Assembly (NCBI GenBank): GCA_963847965.1
Contig: CAWKCG010000028.1
Coordinates: 1 to 64,000 of the forward strand
Direction: 5' to 3'
DNA from: Palsa-504 sp963847965
Lineage (GTDB): Bacteria; Actinomycetota; Actinomycetes; Streptosporangiales; Streptosporangiaceae
Length of the DNA stretch: 64,000 bases
Part shown: piece after piece, positions 35,064-44,236 of the stretch
Layout: each line of letters begins with the position of its first letter
Position numbering within the stretch: position 1 is the stretch's first letter
Notes under the pieces: generated by a model
The model's input: only the letters and a program-made list of their open reading frames with translations
What the model was told of the DNA's origin: nothing
The model's database searches: none
Made by a program: the position numbers and the translations under genes

Positions 35064-37910
35064 GTGAGCGCCGTTCCCCGCTCGGCTGCGGCCCCGGCGA
35101 TCCGGTCACAGCAGCGGCCCCGGCCGCGGTGTCGGTCGTGGCCGCGCACGCTCGCGGGAATGTGCCTGGTTGGCCTGTTCGTGGGGTGGCCCGCGATGCC
35201 GGCCAGCCGTGGTGCGACCCCGCCCAGCTGCGGGTCCGTATGGTCGGCGGCTACTCCGCCCACTCCCGTAACCGCCCTATCACACAGAGCGCCGACCAGC
35301 CTGACCGCGACCCCGGGTGATTATCAGGTGACGCTGTCGTGGAGCCCGCCCCCTGTAGCAAAGCCCCCTGTGACGGTCACCCAATACGACATCTTCGAGG
35401 GGACCAGCCCGGGCGGTGAGTCCAGAGCCACCATCCTGGCCCAGGGCGCCAGCTGCACGGTGACCGGCCTTTCCGACGGAACCACCTACTACTTCGTGGT
35501 GACTGCAGTCTTGTCGGCATACGGAGTGTCGATGGGCGAGGGGCCTCCATCTAACGAGGTATCGGCCACTCCTGCGGCCACACGGCCGGGAGCGCCGACC
35601 GGGCTGACCGCGACCCCGAGCGACTCCCAGGTAACCCTGGCGTGGAGCCCGCCGCCAGCCGGCGGCCCGTCGGTCACCGGCTACGACATCTATGAGGGGA
35701 CCAGCCCGGGCGGTGAGTCCGCTTCCCCGGTCAACGCCTCCTCCCCGGTCCAGAGCACCAGCTACACGGTGACCGGCCTTTCCGACGGCACCACCTACTA
35801 CTTCGTAGTGACGGCGGTCTTCCGGTCCCCGATCGTGGTGGGGCTCGGCCAGGGGCCCCCGTCTAACGAGGTATCGGCCACGCCGGGAGCGCCGACCGGG
35901 CTGACCGCGACCCCGGGCGACTCCCAGGTGATGCTGTCGTGGAGCGCGCCTCCTGCTAGCTCGGTGCCGGTCACCGGCTACAACATCTATGAGGGGACCA
36001 GCCCGGGCGGTGAGTCCGCTTCCCCGGTCAACGCCTCCTCCCCGGTCCCGGGCACCAGCTACACGGTGACCGGCCTTTCCGACGGCACCACCTACTACTT
36101 CACCGTCGCCGCGGTCTACAGCACCGGCCACCAGGGCCCCTCATCGGACGAGCAATCGGCCACACCTATGCCCACCACACAGCTCGGAGCGCCGACCGGG
36201 CTGACCGCGACCCCGGGCGACTCCCAGGTGATGCTGTCGTGGAGCGCGCCTCCTGCTAGCTCGGTGCCGGTCACCGGCTACGACATCTATGAGGGGACCA
36301 GCCCGGGCGGTGAGTCCGCTTCCCCGGACAACGCCTCCTCCCCGGTCCCGGGCACCAGCTACACGGTGACCGGCCTTTCCGACGGCACCACCTACTACTT
36401 CACCGTCGCCGCGGTCTACAGCACCGGCCACCAGGGCCCCTCATCGGACGAGCAATCGGCCACACCCATGCCCACCACACAGCTCGGAGCGCCGACCGGG
36501 CTGACCGCGACCCCGGGCGACTCCCAGGTGACCGTGTCGTGGAGGCCGCCTCCAGGCGGCGGCCCGCCGGTCACCGGCTACAACATCTATAAGGGGACCA
36601 GCCCGGGCGGTGAGTCCGGTTCGCCGGTCAACGCCTCCTCCCCGGTCCCGGGCACCAGCTACACGGTGACCGGCCTTTCCGACGGCACCACCTACTACTT
36701 CACCGTCGCCGCGGTCTACAGCACCGGCCACCAGGGCCCCTCATCGGACGAGGCATCGGCCACACCGCGTATGACGCCGCCGCCCCCTCCCCCGTTCCCG
36801 CCTTCTCATCCGGCAGGGTGGCACATTAGGCATTCCCTTGCACCGCCCTCGCGGTCCGTGTTCGCGTGGCCGAAGGTGCTGGAGTCCCTGGCGCTAGCCG
36901 CGCTCCTGGTCCTGCTGGTGGGCTTCCCGGCCGAACTGTTCAACTCGACCTATGAGGAGAACGAGGAAACGATCCGGCGCGCGCTATCGAGGATGACCCG
37001 CAGGAAAGAGCGCAAGAACAGGTCTGTCGGCGGGCTTCGGGCTGGGTTCACCTTCTTCGCGATCTCTGCCGCGTTCACGACGCTCGTGGATCCGACTTTC
37101 GATTTCGGCTGGACCGGCGCGACCGTATTCGCCGGCTTCGGGGTCGCGATCCCCCTGACTATGGCCGCCTATGCCTACCCGACCGAGTGGTACCAGCGCC
37201 GCGCCTCGAAGATCACCGGCCGGTTCCACGTGATCGCGCTGGCCATGCTCGTCGCGGCCTTTCTGACGGCCATGTCACGGCTGGTCCACTTCAACCCTGG
37301 CTACGTCTACGGGCTCATTGCCGGCTTTACGGCCAAGCGGAAGCTGTCCACGTCCCAGGAAGCAAAGTCGGTGCTGGCCGGCGCCGCGTGCGTGTTCGGG
37401 CTCGGCGTCGCGGCCTGGATCGTGTGGGGGAAATACGATGCCGTGGCCCAGGTCTCTCATGCGTCCCACGCTGAGGCGATCATCGGCGCAGTAATAGCGC
37501 AGCTGGCCATCATGGGAATCAGTTCCGTGGTGTTCGGGCTGATGCCGTTCAAGTTCATGGACGGCTACCAGCTGCGCACCTGGAATCTGGGCGGCTGGAT
37601 CGGCGTATACGCGGTCGCGGCCTTCTCGTTCGCGCTCGTGCTCATCCGCAGTAACCCTGATGTGCTGCAGCAGCCTAACCTGCCGGGGGCGATCGCCGAG
37701 CCGTTCATCCTGTTCGCCGTCTTCGGTGTCCTGTCCATCCTGTTCTGGCTCTATTTCCGGCTCCACCCGTCGCCGGAGAACGCCACGGAACACGAGCCGG
37801 CCGCGCCCGCGATGCCGCCCAAGGAAACAGGCGGTAACGTGGCCAGACCTCGCCCGCCTGGGGACGGTGACGTCGCCGAAGCCGAGGCCAAGACCGTACT
37901 AGGCCCGTAA
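35064..37910 (+). CDS. Large FN3-repeat protein with C-terminal FGLLP-type membrane domain
   Basis: 948 residues from GTG 35064, with GGAGG 5 nt upstream. A basic N-terminus and hydrophobic stretch (about 32-48) serve as export signal. Five fibronectin type III domains follow (about residues 75-570), each with LTATPGDSQVTLSW and SYTVTGLSDGTTYYF blocks. A Pro-rich linker leads to a C-terminal part (about 600-910) with six or seven membrane helices and a VVFGLMPFKFMDGY segment. This resembles the FGLLP motif of actinobacterial membrane proteins of unknown function. The FN3 array would face outward and may bind surface or wall components. The DNA of the last three repeats is almost identical. 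Confidence 0.85.
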   Translation: MSAVPRSAAAPAIRSQQRPRPRCRSWPRTLAGMCLVGLFVGWPAMPASRGATPPSCGSVWSAATPPTPVTALSHRAPTSLTATPGDYQVTLSWSPPPVAKPPVTVTQYDIFEGTSPGGESRATILAQGASCTVTGLSDGTTYYFVVTAVLSAYGVSMGEGPPSNEVSATPAATRPGAPTGLTATPSDSQVTLAWSPPPAGGPSVTGYDIYEGTSPGGESASPVNASSPVQSTSYTVTGLSDGTTYYFVVTAVFRSPIVVGLGQGPPSNEVSATPGAPTGLTATPGDSQVMLSWSAPPASSVPVTGYNIYEGTSPGGESASPVNASSPVPGTSYTVTGLSDGTTYYFTVAAVYSTGHQGPSSDEQSATPMPTTQLGAPTGLTATPGDSQVMLSWSAPPASSVPVTGYDIYEGTSPGGESASPDNASSPVPGTSYTVTGLSDGTTYYFTVAAVYSTGHQGPSSDEQSATPMPTTQLGAPTGLTATPGDSQVTVSWRPPPGGGPPVTGYNIYKGTSPGGESGSPVNASSPVPGTSYTVTGLSDGTTYYFTVAAVYSTGHQGPSSDEASATPRMTPPPPPPFPPSHPAGWHIRHSLAPPSRSVFAWPKVLESLALAALLVLLVGFPAELFNSTYEENEETIRRALSRMTRRKERKNRSVGGLRAGFTFFAISAAFTTLVDPTFDFGWTGATVFAGFGVAIPLTMAAYAYPTEWYQRRASKITGRFHVIALAMLVAAFLTAMSRLVHFNPGYVYGLIAGFTAKRKLSTSQEAKSVLAGAACVFGLGVAAWIVWGKYDAVAQVSHASHAEAIIGAVIAQLAIMGISSVVFGLMPFKFMDGYQLRTWNLGGWIGVYAVAAFSFALVLIRSNPDVLQQPNLPGAIAEPFILFAVFGVLSILFWLYFRLHPSPENATEHEPAAPAMPPKETGGNVARPRPPGDGDVAEAEAKTVLGP
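35880..36779. repeat. Three tandem 300-bp coding repeats (FN3 modules)
   Basis: Units 35880-36179, 36180-36479 and 36480-36779 are nearly identical at DNA level, including synonymous sites; two less similar units precede them from about 35285. Such identity implies recent duplication or gene conversion and a copy number that may vary between strains or be misassembled. Confidence 0.85.
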
Positions 37911-38528
37911 CGGTCTCCAGAGCCGTATGCCAACTGCGAAAGCACCCGTCGCCGCCTGGCCATCGAGGCCACGATCCGGCTGTAGCCCGGATTTGCGTGG
38001 AAGTTCCGCGCTTCGTGGAAGATCGAGGGGACTATGATCCCCCAAAGTTTCCACGGAGCGCGGATCTTCCAAGATCTTTTGGTGCGCGGGGGGCTGCGGA
38101 GCCTGCTGGAACCTGCCGGGACGTGACCCTTAGGCTCCAGGCAGGATTTCAGGCCGTCAGCCCGGCAGCTTGAGACGCGGCGGCGCCGGGTGGCTCCGGT
38201 TTGTGTGGTTGATCCGGGCTTCGTCGCTGATCAGGTGGCCTCCAGTGCACCTTTCCTCCCGCAAGCCCGAATCCTCCCGGAAAAGTTCCCGCGCATTCCT
38301 CATCGCTGATCGGATAGGGGCGGATGAGGATGGCGCGACGGATGAGGGAACAAGGAAGGCGCATGAGGAACGGCCGGACGGCCGCCGCGCAGTACTCACC
38401 GATTAACTAAACACTCACTCAAGCGATCGTTGCCGCTCGCGGTGAGCCCTTTATGCGCTTTTATCCGCCGATTTCGAGCTCGGCCGAAATCAGGCCGCGC
38501 GGCTTGCATTCCCGATGAGGACAGGCAA
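37911..38528. other. Gene-free region of about 620 nt with a strong hairpin
   Basis: Apart from the inverted repeat at 37999-38070, no feature was recognised. Small open frames on both strands have no ribosome sites and no codon bias. Confidence 0.4.
37999..38070. repeat. Long inverted repeat (22-bp arms), possible terminator or IS/MITE end
   Basis: Arms GGAAGTTCCGCGCTTCGTGG (with AA) and its complement at 38049-38070 match at 20 of 22 positions, around a 28-nt loop that itself can pair (GGGG with CCCC). It lies 89 nt after the FN3 gene. A T-run (AAGATCTTTT) follows, so termination of that transcript is plausible; ends of this kind also occur in small mobile elements. Confidence 0.65.
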
Positions 38529-38560
38529 TTATAGTGCGGTTCGGTTATAGTGCGGTTCGG
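38529..38560 (+). promoter_or_regulatory. Duplicated 16-bp unit containing TATAGT, likely tandem -10 region
   Basis: TTATAGTGCGGTTCGG occurs twice head to tail. Each copy holds TATAGT, a good -10 hexamer, at 38530 and 38546. The lipoprotein start at 38593 lies 42 nt past the second box, so two overlapping promoters are likely. Confidence 0.6.
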
Positions 38561-38592
38561 TGAATCTACTGCTCGGGTGCGGAGTGGGTACG

Positions 38593-39312
38593 GTGCGGAC
38601 ATCGAGGCATGCGGGCCGGAGCGCGGTCGCGGCGGCGGCCGTCATCGGCGTGGCGATACTGGCAGGCGCGGCCGCCTGCGGGAACAGCGCCGCGCCGTCG
38701 GCGAACCCGCTCGCCGGGCTGACCGCCGACCAGATCGCCGCCAAGGCGGTCGCGAACCTCAGAGCGGCATCGTCCGTCCATTACGCCGGGTCGATCACGG
38801 AGTCCGGCGAGACGGACGCCGTGGACCTGACCGCAGGCGTCACCAACTGTACGGGCACGCTGGGGACGGCGGGCAAAGGCTCGTTCGCGCTGCTCAAGAT
38901 CGGCCAGACGCTGTGGATCAAGCCAGACAGCCAGTTCTGGACATCAGAGGGCGCCAATTCGGCGGTCCTGGCCCTCGTCGAGGGAAAGTACATCCGGACG
39001 AGCCCCAACGACTCGGATTTCAACTCGGTGAGAATGCTCTGTTCTCCAGCACAGATCGCCGACTCGTTCGGTAATAAGATGAACCACCTGGTCAAGGGGA
39101 CGACCATTACCGTCGACGGGCAGAGCGCGCTGCAGTTGCGGGACACGAGCACGTCAGACGTCGCTTACGTCACGATCTCCGCCAGCCCCGAGTTTCTGCG
39201 CCTCGACCACGGCAGCCAGGGGCAGCTCGACTTCAGCGACTACAACGCGCCCGTGACGCTCACTGCGCCGCCCGCCAGCCAGACGATCGACGGTTCCAAG
39301 CTAGGCCTGTGA
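38593..39312 (+). CDS. Secreted lipoprotein, LppX/LolA-like fold likely
   Basis: About 239 residues from GTG 38593 (GGAG upstream; GTG 38560 is an alternative). The signal peptide ends in LAGAAACGN, a lipobox with the modified Cys. The mature part (IAAKAVANLRAASSVHYAGSI, then VDGQSALQLRDTSTSDVAYVTISASPEFLRLDHG) has the pattern of actinobacterial lipoproteins of the LppX/LprG-like group that carry lipids or of LolA-like beta sheets. No partner gene is adjacent. It is anchored to the outer face of the membrane. Confidence 0.8.
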   Translation: MRTSRHAGRSAVAAAAVIGVAILAGAAACGNSAAPSANPLAGLTADQIAAKAVANLRAASSVHYAGSITESGETDAVDLTAGVTNCTGTLGTAGKGSFALLKIGQTLWIKPDSQFWTSEGANSAVLALVEGKYIRTSPNDSDFNSVRMLCSPAQIADSFGNKMNHLVKGTTITVDGQSALQLRDTSTSDVAYVTISASPEFLRLDHGSQGQLDFSDYNAPVTLTAPPASQTIDGSKLGL

Positions 39313-39378
39313 TTGGGACGTCCGGTGTAATCCCAGGTCAGATCTTCGTCTCGGCAGGCCGGCCCGGACACCAAGACG

Positions 39379-39600
39379 GTGGGGGCCTGGGGAGGCCTTG
39401 ACCTGGTGAGCGCGATCGAGGAGATCCTGCTGGTCGCCATCGCAGCCTCGGTCCTGGCCCGCCCGGGGCTGCTGGCCCGCCCGGTCAGGTTCCGCAGCCA
39501 GGCGCGGTCGCTGGCCAGCCTGCTGGCGGCGCCCGTCGTCGTCATCGCCGCCGCTCAGGCCGCGCTCGCGGAGACCAAGCCCGGGCACCTGGCGCCGTAA
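39379..39600 (+). CDS. Possible small membrane protein
   Basis: 73 residues (or 64 from GTG 39406). Two hydrophobic stretches, IEEILLVAIAASVLA and LASLLAAPVVVIAAAQAALA, could span the membrane. No clear ribosome site and no recognised family. The codon bias is acceptable, but evidence is thin. Confidence 0.35.
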   Translation: MGAWGGLDLVSAIEEILLVAIAASVLARPGLLARPVRFRSQARSLASLLAAPVVVIAAAQAALAETKPGHLAP

Positions 39601-39656
39601 GGGTTTCACCATCGCAACGCAGCCAGGTCCAATCACCGGGCTCCTCCTGTCTGGGG

Positions 39657-39854
39657 TCAGCGGATGATGCGGAGGGCGAGCGACGGCGGGCAGCCTCGGT
39701 GCACCAGCTCGGCGACCTGATGCCAGTCCAGGCGATCGGCGTAGGCCTCCGCCAGCCCGGCGGGAATCCCCAGGCGCGTGAGCCGGGTCACGCGCCAGCG
39801 GTGCACCAGCTGCGCGTCGTGGTCGATAACTTCCCGTGTGACCTGCTGCTCCAT
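39657..39854 (-). CDS. Small conserved protein, paralogue of the one at 50585
   Basis: 65 residues from ATG 39854, with GGAGG upstream. VHRWRVTRLTRLGIPAGLAE, DRLDWHQVAELVHRGCP and LALRIIR align almost end to end with the 61-residue protein at 50585-50770. It is a helical, soluble, DNA-binding-like small protein with no named function. Two paralogues in one window, one in the stress region, suggest it belongs to that response. Confidence 0.72.
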   Translation of the reverse strand: MEQQVTREVIDHDAQLVHRWRVTRLTRLGIPAGLAEAYADRLDWHQVAELVHRGCPPSLALRIIR

Positions 39855-39982
39855 GACGTTCTCGCCTCCCGTTTCACTGCGCATTACTCAGCCTCGCGCT
39901 CAGCCTGGTGAGCCCGCATCACCCGTTTAGAGTGATTTGGTCAGCCGTGATTCCGGATGGCCAAGTCGGGAATCCCGGAAGG

Positions 39983-40213
39983 ACGGGGCGGGCCCGCCGA
40001 TGACGTGGACGTCGTACTCCCCCTGGCGGCTGATGACCCCGCGGTCGCGACGCAGACATCGGTGCAGTCCAGGCACAGCCGGATGCACCTGACCATCTTG
40101 CCCACGTTCTCCTCTCCCAGGTCGCAGCCGGTGTCGGCGATGCACGCCTGCGCGCAATCATCGAGCGCGTCGATGGTCGCGGCCAGCAGGCCGGCGTCGA
40201 CGTTGAAGCTAAC
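39983..40213 (-). pseudogene. Remnant of a four-helix-bundle Cys-rich copper-binding protein (DUF326)
   Basis: One frame reads ATIDALDDCAQACIADTGCD, then MVRCIRLCLDCTDVCVATAG, with the Cys spacing of DUF326 proteins. One G is missing in GCGGGGTCATC, and VISRQGEYDV continues in another frame before similarity stops. The C-terminal two helices and a start codon are absent. Confidence 0.75.
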
Positions 40214-40287
40214 TGGGCAGATACCGTGTGGAGCGGCGAGCCTGCTGCGTACGGGCCTGAGCGAGCCTGGGCGAAAGGTCGGTCGTG

Positions 40288-41121
40288 ATGCGCATCCTGG
40301 TTACCAGCGCCAGCGGAGCCAATGGCAACGGCTACGGCGCGATCCTCGGCTTCGGCAGCGAGGGCGAGTTCACGGGGCCGTTCAGCAGCGACCCGCGGAT
40401 CGCCGATCCGCGGGGTATGTCCCTTGACCCGTCAGGCGCGCTCGTCTACCTGAACAGCGGCGATGACCGCGTGCTGGCGCTTGATCTCCACGGGTACGTC
40501 GTGCGCGACTCCGGGCGGATACCCGGGCTCGACCCGGGCGGGGCCGAGTTCGGGCCCGATGGCCGCTATTACGTCACCGCGCGCCGCCAGCGGACGATCC
40601 GCGCGATGCCTGCTGCCCTCGATCGGGCGGGAGAATTCCTCCTGCCGGAGGGAATCGTCCCGTTCCCGCGCGGGTTCGGCTTCGGGCGGGACGGCCGGCT
40701 CTACCTCGCGTCAGGCGTCGCGCCGTCCGGGCAAGGCGACAACACCATCGTGGTATTCGACCAGTCGGGAACGCTGCTTACGCACCGGCTGGTCACCGAC
40801 CCCGAGCTGAGCCCCCTCGATCTGAAGGTCGCTCCCAACGGGAACGTCGTGGTCGCCAGCGAATGGCCGTTCGGCGCACCCGGCGCTGTGCCGAGCGTAC
40901 GCGAATACGACCCGGTCACCGGGCAGCTCGTGCGGGTTCTCGCGCCCGAACGCTCCGTCGGATTCAGCAGGCCCCGGGGATTGAGATTCGGGCCGGGCGG
41001 GCGCTTGTATTGCGTGGGGAAAGACCACGTCGTGGCCTTCGACTTCCGCACAGGAAGCTTCGTCGGCCCCGTCGTGCACCTCGCCCGCCTCAACGGGCAG
41101 GCGCTGGTCTTTATGCCGTAG
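40288..41121 (+). CDS. NHL/SMP-30-like beta-propeller protein
   Basis: 277 residues from ATG 40288. Repeated blade motifs such as DPRGMSLDPSGALVYLNSGDD, AEFGPDGRYYV, GFGFGRDGRLYLA and GLRFGPGGRLYCVGKD show a six-bladed propeller. There is no signal peptide. Function is unknown; related proteins bind or hydrolyse small molecules, or act as scaffolds. It precedes the stress region. Confidence 0.75.
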   Translation: MRILVTSASGANGNGYGAILGFGSEGEFTGPFSSDPRIADPRGMSLDPSGALVYLNSGDDRVLALDLHGYVVRDSGRIPGLDPGGAEFGPDGRYYVTARRQRTIRAMPAALDRAGEFLLPEGIVPFPRGFGFGRDGRLYLASGVAPSGQGDNTIVVFDQSGTLLTHRLVTDPELSPLDLKVAPNGNVVVASEWPFGAPGAVPSVREYDPVTGQLVRVLAPERSVGFSRPRGLRFGPGGRLYCVGKDHVVAFDFRTGSFVGPVVHLARLNGQALVFMP

Positions 41122-41362
41122 CTGCAGCGAGGTGGCCGGCTCGCATTCCCCCGGCATGTCCTCGTCTGCGCAGCTACGCCTGCTCGCCGATTAGCGCCTG
41201 GTGTGGTTGACCGCGCGAGCTGGTGCCGAGCTGGCCTGGCCAGCGTGCGACGGACCCCGCGCTGAAACCCGGCCCAGAAGCGGCCGTCCCCTGATGGGCG
41301 GTGCCTGAATGCGTCACTCCCCCGGGCGCGCGGACTGACCCCGGCCAAGCCCAGGGCACCGG

Positions 41363-41385
41363 CCAGGGTGTTCCCTGGTGCGATG
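41363..41385 (+). promoter_or_regulatory. Motif 1 copy upstream of the BI-1 gene
   Basis: CCAGGG, spacer TGTTC, then CCTGGTGCGATG. Here the left part is also a perfect inverted repeat (CCAGGG-TGTT-CCCTGG). It ends 85 nt before ATG 41471. Confidence 0.7.
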
Positions 41386-41470
41386 ACCGGTTCCCAAATC
41401 TCACTGTGGATATCAGCACTGAACTCATGGCCGAGACGCAGGCCGCTGATACCCGAAGAAGGAGTGGAAC

Positions 41471-42133
41471 ATGACTCAGACCCTTCCCTACCAGCAGCTG
41501 GGAACGACGGAGCGCGGCCAGGCGCACACTCTGTTCTCGCAGACCATGGGCTACGTCGCGGCCACCGCCGGGCTGTTCGCCCTCGGCGCCTGGCTCGGCC
41601 GCAACCTGACCGGCGGCGTCGGCATCGTCGCGTTCATCCTCGCCTTCGCCGCCCTGATCGGCATGCGGTTCGCCGCTAAGCGCTCCCCCGGCCTCACCAC
41701 CGGGCTGCTCGCCGCCTTTGGCCTGCTCATCGGCCTGGCCGTGGCCCCCACCATCGCCTACTACGGCGCCATGGACCCCCGCGCGCTCTGGGAGGCCGGC
41801 GGCGCCACCGCCCTGTTCATCGCCGGGTTCGGCGCCGCCGGCTACGCCACCCGCCGCGACCTGACCGCCCTCGCCCGCGTGTCCTTCTGGGCTCTGCTCG
41901 CGCTCATCGTGTTCGGCATCGTGCTGATCTTCGTCAACATCCCCGGCGGCGAGCTGGTCTACTCCGTCCTCGGCCTGGTCATCTTCGCCGGCTTCACCAT
42001 GTTCGACTTCCAGCGGCTCCGCACCAACACCGACAACGCCATCGCCCCGCTGCTGGCCGCCTCCATCTTCCTCGACGTCCTCAACGTCTTCCTGTTCTTC
42101 CTGGAGATCTTCTCCGGAGGAGAGCGGGGATGA
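41471..42133 (+). CDS. Bax inhibitor-1/YccA family membrane protein
   Basis: 220 residues, AAGGAG 7 nt before ATG 41471. Seven hydrophobic helices fill the length. GYVAATAGLFALGAWLGR, PTIAYYGAMDPRALWEAGG and GFTMFDFQRLR match the BI-1/YccA (TMBIM) family; the last block holds the conserved Asp of the pH-gated calcium leak pore in known members. It probably modulates membrane ion flux or proteolysis under stress. A motif 1 copy lies upstream. Confidence 0.9.
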   Translation: MTQTLPYQQLGTTERGQAHTLFSQTMGYVAATAGLFALGAWLGRNLTGGVGIVAFILAFAALIGMRFAAKRSPGLTTGLLAAFGLLIGLAVAPTIAYYGAMDPRALWEAGGATALFIAGFGAAGYATRRDLTALARVSFWALLALIVFGIVLIFVNIPGGELVYSVLGLVIFAGFTMFDFQRLRTNTDNAIAPLLAASIFLDVLNVFLFFLEIFSGGERG

Positions 42134-42171
42134 GCGGCATCGACGAGATCCTGGCCGCCTGCCGTCACGGG

Positions 42172-42402
42172 GCCGTTACGGGGTGGCCATGGTGCCGGCC
42201 GTGCGGTTGAGCAGCGCCTGCGCGGCGTCGAGGCGGCCGATGGCCGCCATCTGGCCGGTCGCCTCCACGAACCGGCAGGCGGCCTCCACCTTCGGGCCCA
42301 TCGAGCCGTCCGGGAACGAGCGCGCCCGCAGCTGTCCGGGCGTGGCCTGACGGATGGGACGGGCGTCCGGGGTACCGAAGCCGTCGACCACGGCGTCGAC
42401 GT
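42172..42402 (-). pseudogene. Duplicated 3' end of arcC (about 97% identical)
   Basis: 231 bp match the end of the carbamate kinase gene at 44233-44463 with about 7 differences, same orientation. It encodes DAVVDGFGTPDARPIRQATPG through LLNRTAGT and a stop, without any ATP-binding part. It and the true copy bracket the serine-hydrolase lipoprotein gene as direct repeats. Confidence 0.9.
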
Positions 42403-42587
42403 CCGGCGGCGTGTAGACCGTCATCATCGACCAGGACGCCGCCAGCAGCGACAGCCGTGATGGCATCACCCTGGACGCGGCCGGCGCGCGGAGTGACGCA
42501 ATCACGGCGTAATCGCCGGTCAATGCCGCGCTGGCACGCTGCTGTTTACAGTGGTCGCACCAGGCCCACTGTGAGGGGCGGGAAGAG

Positions 42588-44066
42588 ATGATCTGGTTCT
42601 GGCTCGGCCGCCGGCGGGTACCCTCGGCGGGCGGCTTGCCGCGTGGCAGCAGCGGGCAGCTGGCCCGGAGGAAGGCGGCCCGGCGGGTCGTGTGCGCCGG
42701 GCTCGGCGTGGTGCTGGCGGGGGGAGCGGCCGGGTGCACCAGTTCGCCGGGCAGCACCGGGGCCACCACGGCGGTTCCCCCGTCCCTGCTCATCTCCAGG
42801 ACCGCCCCTGACGCGCCGGTGGGCAGGCAGCTGACCTGGTTCCTCCGCGCCATGGCCGATATCCCCTGGTCCCCGCGGGTGATCCGGGCTCATTTCGATT
42901 CCGGCTTCGTGGCGCAGGTCAACCCGTTGCAAATCAACTCGGAGCTGGAGAACCTGCCAGCGGTGGCAGCGTCCCTGACCGGGCTGCTGTGGCAGCACCC
43001 GGCCCGCGTTCCGGTCGCGCTCGAGGCGGTGGCCAACTTCGGCGGCCAGCTGCTGACGGTGCAGATCACGGCCGACCGCGCCGGGCTGATCAGCGGGCTG
43101 CTGCTCACCCCGTATCAGCCTCCGCCGACGAGCTGGGCCCAGGCCGACCGGGACCTTGCAGGGCTGGCTCCCGATGCGAGCCTGCTGGCCGCCCGGGTGT
43201 CACCGGGCGGGGTCTGCACCCCGGTGCACCAGGTGGCCGCCGCGGCCGCCCGGCCGCTGGCCTCGATGTTCAAGCTGTTCGTCCTGGGCGCCCTCGCGCA
43301 CCAGATCACCGCGGGCCATGTTTCCTGGGACCAGGAACTGACGGTCACCGGTGCGCTGAAGAGCGCGGGCGAAGTCGGTCCGGGGTACCTTCAGTACGTT
43401 CCCGCCGGAACCCGCGTGTCGGTGCGGCAGACGGCACTGCAGATGATCTCGATCAGTGACAACACCGCCGCCGACATGCTGATCCACCTGGTGGGCCGGT
43501 CCGCGGTGCAGGCCCAGGACCAGCAGTGGTCCGCCCATGCTGCGCTGAACGTGCCGTTCCTGACCACCCGGGAACTCTTCCTCTTGCAATATCTCCATCC
43601 GGCGCTGGCGCAGCGGTACCTGAGCCTTGCCCCGGGCCAGCGCGCGGCGTTCCTGGCCTCCTCGGTGGATCCGCTGCCGCTCAGCCAGGCGCAACTGCAA
43701 GGCGCGGCCAACGGATCGCTACCCGCAGACATCGACACCATCGAATGGTTCGCCTCGCCGGATGATATCTGCCGCGCCTTCGCCGGACTGCAGCAGCTCG
43801 CGGCCCGGTCCGCCCTGGCCCCGCTCGGTCCCATCCTGTCGGCCAACAACGGCGGCATCGGGCTTGACCCGGCGCAGTGGCCCACGGTCTGGTACAAGGG
43901 CGGCTCCGAGACGGGCGTGCTGACCCTGGGCTACCTGGCCACCAACAGCAAAGGCCAGACCTTCGTGGTGGTCGCGATGCTCAGCGACCCGGCCGCGGCG
44001 CTGTCCGCGTCGGCCGAGACCGGATTGCTGGCCGTTGTCCAGGGCGCCTTCGACCTGCTCCGGTAA
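42588..44066 (+). CDS. Serine beta-lactamase-like hydrolase lipoprotein (Cpe/LpqF type)
   Basis: 492 residues. A lipoprotein signal ends in LAGGAAGCTSS. The C-terminal 280 residues are a class A beta-lactamase fold: SMFK (SxxK with the active Ser), SDN in MISISDNTAA, and KGG in WYKGGSETG in place of KTG. The N-terminal 130-residue region (AHFDSGFVAQVNPLQINSEL) is the extra domain seen in Cpe/LpqF-type proteins. It would act at the cell surface on peptidoglycan or esters rather than as a resistance enzyme (inference). It lies between two copies of the arcC 3' end, pointing to insertion. Confidence 0.85.
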   Translation: MIWFWLGRRRVPSAGGLPRGSSGQLARRKAARRVVCAGLGVVLAGGAAGCTSSPGSTGATTAVPPSLLISRTAPDAPVGRQLTWFLRAMADIPWSPRVIRAHFDSGFVAQVNPLQINSELENLPAVAASLTGLLWQHPARVPVALEAVANFGGQLLTVQITADRAGLISGLLLTPYQPPPTSWAQADRDLAGLAPDASLLAARVSPGGVCTPVHQVAAAAARPLASMFKLFVLGALAHQITAGHVSWDQELTVTGALKSAGEVGPGYLQYVPAGTRVSVRQTALQMISISDNTAADMLIHLVGRSAVQAQDQQWSAHAALNVPFLTTRELFLLQYLHPALAQRYLSLAPGQRAAFLASSVDPLPLSQAQLQGAANGSLPADIDTIEWFASPDDICRAFAGLQQLAARSALAPLGPILSANNGGIGLDPAQWPTVWYKGGSETGVLTLGYLATNSKGQTFVVVAMLSDPAAALSASAETGLLAVVQGAFDLLR

Positions 44067-44236
44067 TCCCGCCCGGGGTCAGGCCAGGAGCGGGCGTGAA
44101 GGCCCGACCGGATCACGGACGGGACTGAGGGCGGACCAGGCCGTGGTCGTAGGCGTAGACCGCCGGTCCCAGCCCGCCCGCGCCGCCGAGGTCGCCGAGA
44201 AGGGCTCTTCTCCGGCCTGCTCGCCGACGGCGGCCG

